Shown here one piece after another: positions 13,615 through 16,210 of a DNA stretch of 16,210 bases. The notes under the pieces are model-generated. The model did not search any database and had not been told where the DNA came from. It worked only from the letters and a program-made list of their open reading frames with translations. Positions within the stretch are counted from its first letter, which is position 1; every line of letters begins with the position of its first letter. The position numbers and the translations under genes are program-made. The stretch is from an uncultured bacterium (GTDB lineage: Bacteria > DUMJ01), in the NCBI GenBank assembly GCA_937958695.1, contig CALGNK010000053.1:1-16210 (forward strand), in the 5' to 3' direction.

Positions 13615-15788
13615 CTACACTGGGAGTATCCGCAGGATAGACATCTACCACAACTCTCTTCTAAAACGTAAGTTTGCTGTCCGCACTCTGGACATATAAG
13701 AAGTCTTGGTTGGCTTTCTCTTTTTTCTATTTTCCCTAACTCTATAAGATACTCCTCTAGGACATTGGCGATATCTGATAGTACAGATGGAATGCGCTTT
13801 CCGTCTCTCCAATACCCACCATTTGGATCTACTATCGTACGCAGTTGGTCTATAAGGAAAGATGGATCCTCTTCCCTTACAAATACTGCACTCATTAATC
13901 TTGCTAGAGCAGTTATCCAAGGGATACTCGAAGAGTCTTTAGTATTTATAAATATCTCAAATGGTCTTCTCTTTCCACCTTCTTCTATCTCATTTAGTGT
14001 TATATAATATGAAGCCTTAGGGGTCTTCACTTTATAGGTAGTCCCTCTTAATTTGTAGGGTCTCTCTGGCTTTCCCCTCTTAACAGGTTTTTCTTCTGTT
14101 TCTCTTATAAGTATCCCTTCTCTAGATCCTTCTCTATATACAGTAAGTCCTTTTACTTCAGACCTCATAGCATCTAAGAATAGATTAAAGAATGAATCTA
14201 TAGGATAATCTCTGGGTACATTTATTGTCTTTGAAACTGAGGAATCTACATAGTAACTTACAACCTTTAGCATCTCTAGATGGTCTTCTGGTCTTATATC
14301 ATAGGCAGTCTCAAAGTAGGATGGAATAGGACCGTCACCTTTGAGTTCTCTGTACAACCTATATGCATAATCCATTACTTCATATTCTTCAAATTGATCT
14401 CCATAGATAGAGTCTGAAGTTACCTTTACTCTCCTTTTGTATGAAAGACTGAATATAGGTTCTATACCACTAGACACATTATTTGCAACTACTGAGAGAG
14501 TTCCAGTAGGGGCTATACTGATAAGATGGGAGTTATGTATACCATTTTCTCTGATGATCTCTCTAATCTCTTCAGGTAAACGTTTAATAAACTCTCCTGC
14601 CAGATATTTTTCTCTATCGAAGTACTTAAACGTTCCTTTCTCCTTTGCTAATATAGAAGATGCCATATAGGCAGAGTCTCTTATAGTCTTCATTATTAAT
14701 TCTGCTTGACGTCTACCCTCAGGGCTAGAATACTTTAATCCCAACATAGCTAGTGTGGAACCTAACCCCATAATACCAATACCCATTCTACGTTTATTCT
14801 TTTCCTCTTCTTCGTATATTGGTAAGGGATACTTGCTTATCTCGATGATATTGTCTAATAGTCTTACTGCTATGGGAACAAATTTCTTTAAACTTTCAAA
14901 GTCAAACCTTGCATTCTCTGTAAATGGATCTAGGACAAACTGGGTTAGGTTAAAACTTCCTAGTAAACAACATCCTGCTGGTGGTAACGGCTGTTCCCCG
15001 CACGGGTTAGTTGCTTGGATATTCTCTATGTAGTAGAGGTTATTTAGTCTATTTATTGTTGAGAGATTGATTACCCCCGGTTCTGCATAATCATAAGCAC
15101 TCTTAATTATAAGGTTCCATAGATCCCTAGCCTTTACAACCCTATATATCCTTTTATCAAACTTTAACTCCCAATCTTTATCATCCATTACTGCAGATAT
15201 AAATTCATCAGTAACTCCTACACTAATATTGAATTGAGTTAAGACTCCAGGTGTATGCTTAGCGGTGATAAACTTTTCTATATCCGGGTGATCTACATTT
15301 AAGATGCCCATATTGGCACCCTTACGGGCATTTCCAGTTGTTATTGTCTTTGTCTCCGCATCGAACACGGTCATAAAAGATACTGGACCGCTTGCTGTTC
15401 CACCTTTTGTCTTTACTTCTGTACCCTCTGGTCTTATAGTAGAGAAATTTGCCCCTGTCCCTCCACCAAGCGAATGAATAATAGCATTTAACTTTACACT
15501 TTCAAATATTCCTTCTATAGAGTCCTCTATGACAGGCAGGGTAAAACAGTTAAAGAGGGTCTGATGCATTGAAGTCCCTATTCCAGCTAAGATACGACCA
15601 CCGGGTAAGAATTTGGCGTCTTTCATAAGATCGTAGAATTTCTCTTCCCATTCTCTTTGCTTTTCGTCTGTCTCTTCCACTTTGGCTGATTCTCTAGCTA
15701 CCCTCTTTATATTATCCTCTAAACTTTTTTCATCCTTCCATCTATACTTTCTTTCCCATACCTCTTGAGACAATCTATCTAATATCAT
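13611..15788 (-). CDS. nrdJ: Adenosylcobalamin-dependent (class II) ribonucleotide reductase
   Basis: This 725-residue enzyme makes deoxyribonucleotides using a cobalamin-derived thiyl radical, independent of oxygen. It has no N-terminal ATP-cone; the N-terminus runs straight into the reductase fold (KFLPGGRILAGIG). SLGGGTGANFSTIRP and the NPCGE active-site motif (Cys263 in NPCGEQPLPPAGCCLLGSFN) are clear, and APTGTLSVVANNVSSGIEP is the substrate-phosphate segment. The C-terminal tail has Cys699, 702, 713, 716, 719 and 724 (CPEC, CGRC, C). This is a zinc-ribbon-like tail of the NrdJ_Z type thought to deliver reducing equivalents. GGAGG five bases upstream sets the start at ATG 15788, not the in-frame TTG 15800. 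Confidence 0.96.
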   Translation of the reverse strand: MILDRLSQEVWERKYRWKDEKSLEDNIKRVARESAKVEETDEKQREWEEKFYDLMKDAKFLPGGRILAGIGTSMHQTLFNCFTLPVIEDSIEGIFESVKLNAIIHSLGGGTGANFSTIRPEGTEVKTKGGTASGPVSFMTVFDAETKTITTGNARKGANMGILNVDHPDIEKFITAKHTPGVLTQFNISVGVTDEFISAVMDDKDWELKFDKRIYRVVKARDLWNLIIKSAYDYAEPGVINLSTINRLNNLYYIENIQATNPCGEQPLPPAGCCLLGSFNLTQFVLDPFTENARFDFESLKKFVPIAVRLLDNIIEISKYPLPIYEEEEKNKRRMGIGIMGLGSTLAMLGLKYSSPEGRRQAELIMKTIRDSAYMASSILAKEKGTFKYFDREKYLAGEFIKRLPEEIREIIRENGIHNSHLISIAPTGTLSVVANNVSSGIEPIFSLSYKRRVKVTSDSIYGDQFEEYEVMDYAYRLYRELKGDGPIPSYFETAYDIRPEDHLEMLKVVSYYVDSSVSKTINVPRDYPIDSFFNLFLDAMRSEVKGLTVYREGSREGILIRETEEKPVKRGKPERPYKLRGTTYKVKTPKASYYITLNEIEEGGKRRPFEIFINTKDSSSIPWITALARLMSAVFVREEDPSFLIDQLRTIVDPNGGYWRDGKRIPSVLSDIANVLEEYLIELGKIEKRESQPRLLICPECGQQTYVLEESCGRCLSCGYSQCS

Positions 15789-15793
15789 ACTAA

Positions 15794-15798
15794 CCTCC
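15794..15798 (-). promoter_or_regulatory. Ribosome binding site fixing the nrdJ start
   Basis: GGAGG on the minus strand lies 5 bases before ATG 15788 and overlaps the codons after the rejected TTG 15800. Confidence 0.8.
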
Positions 15799-15801
15799 AA
15801 T

Positions 15802-15822
15802 TAAGGCCTTATAATATTATAA
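15802..15822. repeat. Two overlapping palindromes before nrdJ
   Basis: TAAGGCCTTA (15802-15811) and TTATAATATTATAA (15809-15822) are each perfect palindromes. They overlap the presumed nrdJ -10 and transcription start, so they could be an operator. Low sequence complexity in the second weakens this. Confidence 0.5.
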
Positions 15823-15845
15823 TACACAGCTTTAGTTACATGTAA
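15816..15845 (-). promoter_or_regulatory. Probable nrdJ promoter
   Basis: On the minus strand, TTACAT (15845-15840), an 18-base spacer and TATAAT (15821-15816) form a plausible sigma-70 promoter. The expected start near 15809 gives a leader of about 20 bases, too short for a cobalamin riboswitch. Confidence 0.45.
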
Positions 15846-15886
15846 TATTATAGCCATAAAATACTAGATAGATATAACTTGACAGT

Positions 15887-15898
15887 CACAATATAAAG
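15887..15898. promoter_or_regulatory. Partial NrdR-box-like site
   Basis: CACAATATAAAG matches 11 of 12 positions of the core of the NrdR box (aCACWATATATWGtGt), but the outer right bases do not match. NrdR boxes normally come in pairs and no good second copy is seen, so support is weak. The nearby nrdJ gene makes it worth noting. Confidence 0.3.
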
Positions 15899-15912
15899 CC
15901 CTGTCTATAATT

Positions 15913-15924
15913 GAACATTTGTTC
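15913..15924. promoter_or_regulatory. LexA/SOS-box-like palindrome
   Basis: GAACATTTGTTC fits the Gram-positive LexA (DinR) core GAAC-N4-GTTC exactly. It lies 5 bases upstream of the -35 of the rightward promoter at 15930 and about 125 bases upstream of the nrdJ start. It could regulate either side. Confidence 0.4.
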
Positions 15925-15929
15925 TATTA

Positions 15930-15958
15930 TTGACAGTTATAGTAATATTATTTATAAT
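15930..15958 (+). promoter_or_regulatory. Consensus sigma-70 promoter reading into the IS-like remnant
   Basis: TTGACA (15930-15935), a 17-base spacer and TATAAT (15953-15958) match the consensus perfectly. Transcription should start near 15965 and run rightward into hairpin-rich DNA without a usable reading frame, away from nrdJ. A noncoding transcript is therefore likely. Confidence 0.7.
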
Positions 15959-15995
15959 TTCTCTAGAGGTATATGTTATAATTTTAACCTAATCA

Positions 15996-16039
15996 GCGAC
16001 AGAAGTCGCCCACTTATGTAAGTGGGTGATGAATGTCGC
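15996..16039. repeat. Nested hairpin at the left of the IS-like remnant
   Basis: The outer arms GCGACA (15996-16001) and TGTCGC (16034-16039) enclose a perfect 8-bp stem, CCCACTTA (16009-16016) with TAAGTGGG (16019-16026), around a 2-base TG step. The outer stem can extend by TCA/TGA with one bulge. Such subterminal hairpins are what TnpA of IS200/IS605 recognises. Confidence 0.75.
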
Positions 16040-16073
16040 TTGACTAATAAGAATATAAAAGATAAAATAATTA

Positions 16074-16094
16074 TATAGCGAAAACCAAGCTATA
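16074..16094. repeat. Small hairpin inside the IS-like remnant
   Basis: TATAGC (16074-16079) pairs with GCTATA (16089-16094) around the 9-base loop GAAAACCAA. It may be part of a structured transcript, though a 6-bp AT-rich stem could arise by chance. Confidence 0.4.
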
Positions 16095-16107
16095 ATAAGC
16101 CATATAA

Positions 16108-16210
16108 ATGGTAAAACTGGGGACGGAACAGCCCTTTGAGCGTGGGATAACTTGCTCCGATGGGAGTATTGACCACGAAGCCACCACCTCTATAGGTGGA
16201 GGTAGTTCAC
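16108..16210 (+). pseudogene. TnpB C-terminal codon remnant / omegaRNA-like scaffold
   Basis: After a TAA at 16105, one frame is open to the window end: MVKLGTEQPFERGITC, then SDGSIDHEATTSIGGGSS. The GTEQP start and D-x-E-A ending look like the extreme C-terminus of IS605-type TnpB proteins, whose final codons overlap the element's right end. All catalytic RuvC residues are missing, so no protein function is expected. The same DNA in functional elements encodes the scaffold of the guide (omega) RNA, with the guide taken from the flank beyond the right end. The terminal hairpin here is CCACCT (16184-16189) with AGGTGG (16194-16199). Retention of this part only, behind a strong promoter, hints at RNA function but may be plain decay. 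Confidence 0.5.

Larger units (their letters stand above)
15994..16210 (+). mobile_element. Deleted IS200/IS605-family element (non-autonomous remnant), right end at window end
   Basis: A nested hairpin at 15996-16039 resembles a left end of this family. A right-end-like block fills 16108-16210 and finishes in a short hairpin plus GTAGTTCAC. No transposase or full tnpB lies between them; only about 70 AT-rich bases separate the two parts. The right block is open in one frame with codons resembling the extreme C-terminus of TnpB. The layout suggests an internally deleted, MITE-like derivative mobilised in trans. The exact left border and the target site are not determined, and the bases after 16210, which would confirm the right border, are not present. 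Confidence 0.55.

Noticed and set aside
13645-13920. Open frames overlapping the nrdJ 3' end on both strands
   Set aside because: They overlap the conserved zinc-ribbon tail of nrdJ, look like compositional shadows and have no ribosome binding sites.
15879-15911. Second rightward promoter TTGACA...TATAAT
   Set aside because: The spacer is 21 bases, outside the usual 16-19 range.
15789-15990. Cobalamin riboswitch before nrdJ
   Set aside because: The region is very AT-rich, lacks a B12-box-like segment, and the likely leader is only about 20 bases.
15996-16210. CRISPR array or tRNA in the hairpin-rich end
   Set aside because: There are no repeated units with spacers and no cloverleaf or T-loop sequence; the hairpins fit IS ends better.

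Overview
The window is AT-rich (about two-thirds A+T by eye) bacterial DNA, densely packed, with strong AGGAGG-type ribosome binding sites, heavy AGA/AGG and ATA codon use, and several TTGACA-17-TATAAT promoters. The gene content includes a four-subunit pyruvate:ferredoxin oxidoreductase, an adenosylcobalamin-dependent ribonucleotide reductase, a hydrogenase maturation HypC and an adenosine-specific kinase. This points to a strict anaerobe, probably thermophilic, from a Clostridia/Thermoanaerobacterales-like or Dictyoglomota-like lineage. I cannot name the organism.

Layout. 1-711: 3' end of a membrane protein resembling the C-terminal membrane half of spermidine-synthase-like methyltransferases (+). 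673-3124: thrS (a short form without the TGS domain), then pcm with an N-terminal membrane segment (both -). 3216-5251: a compact four-gene operon (-) encoding a DUF2089-type zinc-ribbon/HTH regulator, a DUF4097 protein with seven SGD[I/V] repeats, a small membrane protein and a SHOCT-like protein. All four products carry the same short K-I-L-x-M-x-E-x-G-x-I-x-x-E-E-A-type helical hairpin. 5342-8398: porGDAB (+), divergent from that operon; both sides have near-perfect sigma-70 promoters with 17-nt spacers. A hairpin terminator follows porB. 8446-10835: an MGDG-synthase/UgtP-like glycosyltransferase overlapping a membrane-anchored polysaccharide deacetylase with a long C-terminal extension. 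10832-11041: a lone hypC (-). 11102-13614: EamA transporter, MFS transporter and adenosine-specific kinase (+). 13611-15788: nrdJ (-).

15789-16210 has no ordinary gene. It holds the nrdJ upstream region with palindromes, a GAAC-N4-GTTC LexA-like site and a partial NrdR-box-like site. A perfect TTGACA-17-TATAAT promoter points away from nrdJ. Downstream of it is what looks like a deleted IS200/IS605-family element: a left-end style hairpin, then a right end that still encodes a TnpB-like C-terminus and an omegaRNA-like 3' scaffold ending at the last base of the window.

How the genes fit together. porGDAB supplies acetyl-CoA and reduced ferredoxin; HypC implies a hydrogenase elsewhere that could use that ferredoxin directly or indirectly. 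The glycosyltransferase/deacetylase pair probably builds or trims an envelope glycolipid or glycan. The DUF2089-DUF4097-membrane-SHOCT operon looks like an envelope-linked regulatory module whose proteins may assemble through their shared hairpin. This is the best candidate here for an incompletely described system. The IS-derived, promoter-equipped noncoding segment next to nrdJ is the second. Three convergent gene pairs overlap at their 3' ends, leaving no room for intrinsic terminators.
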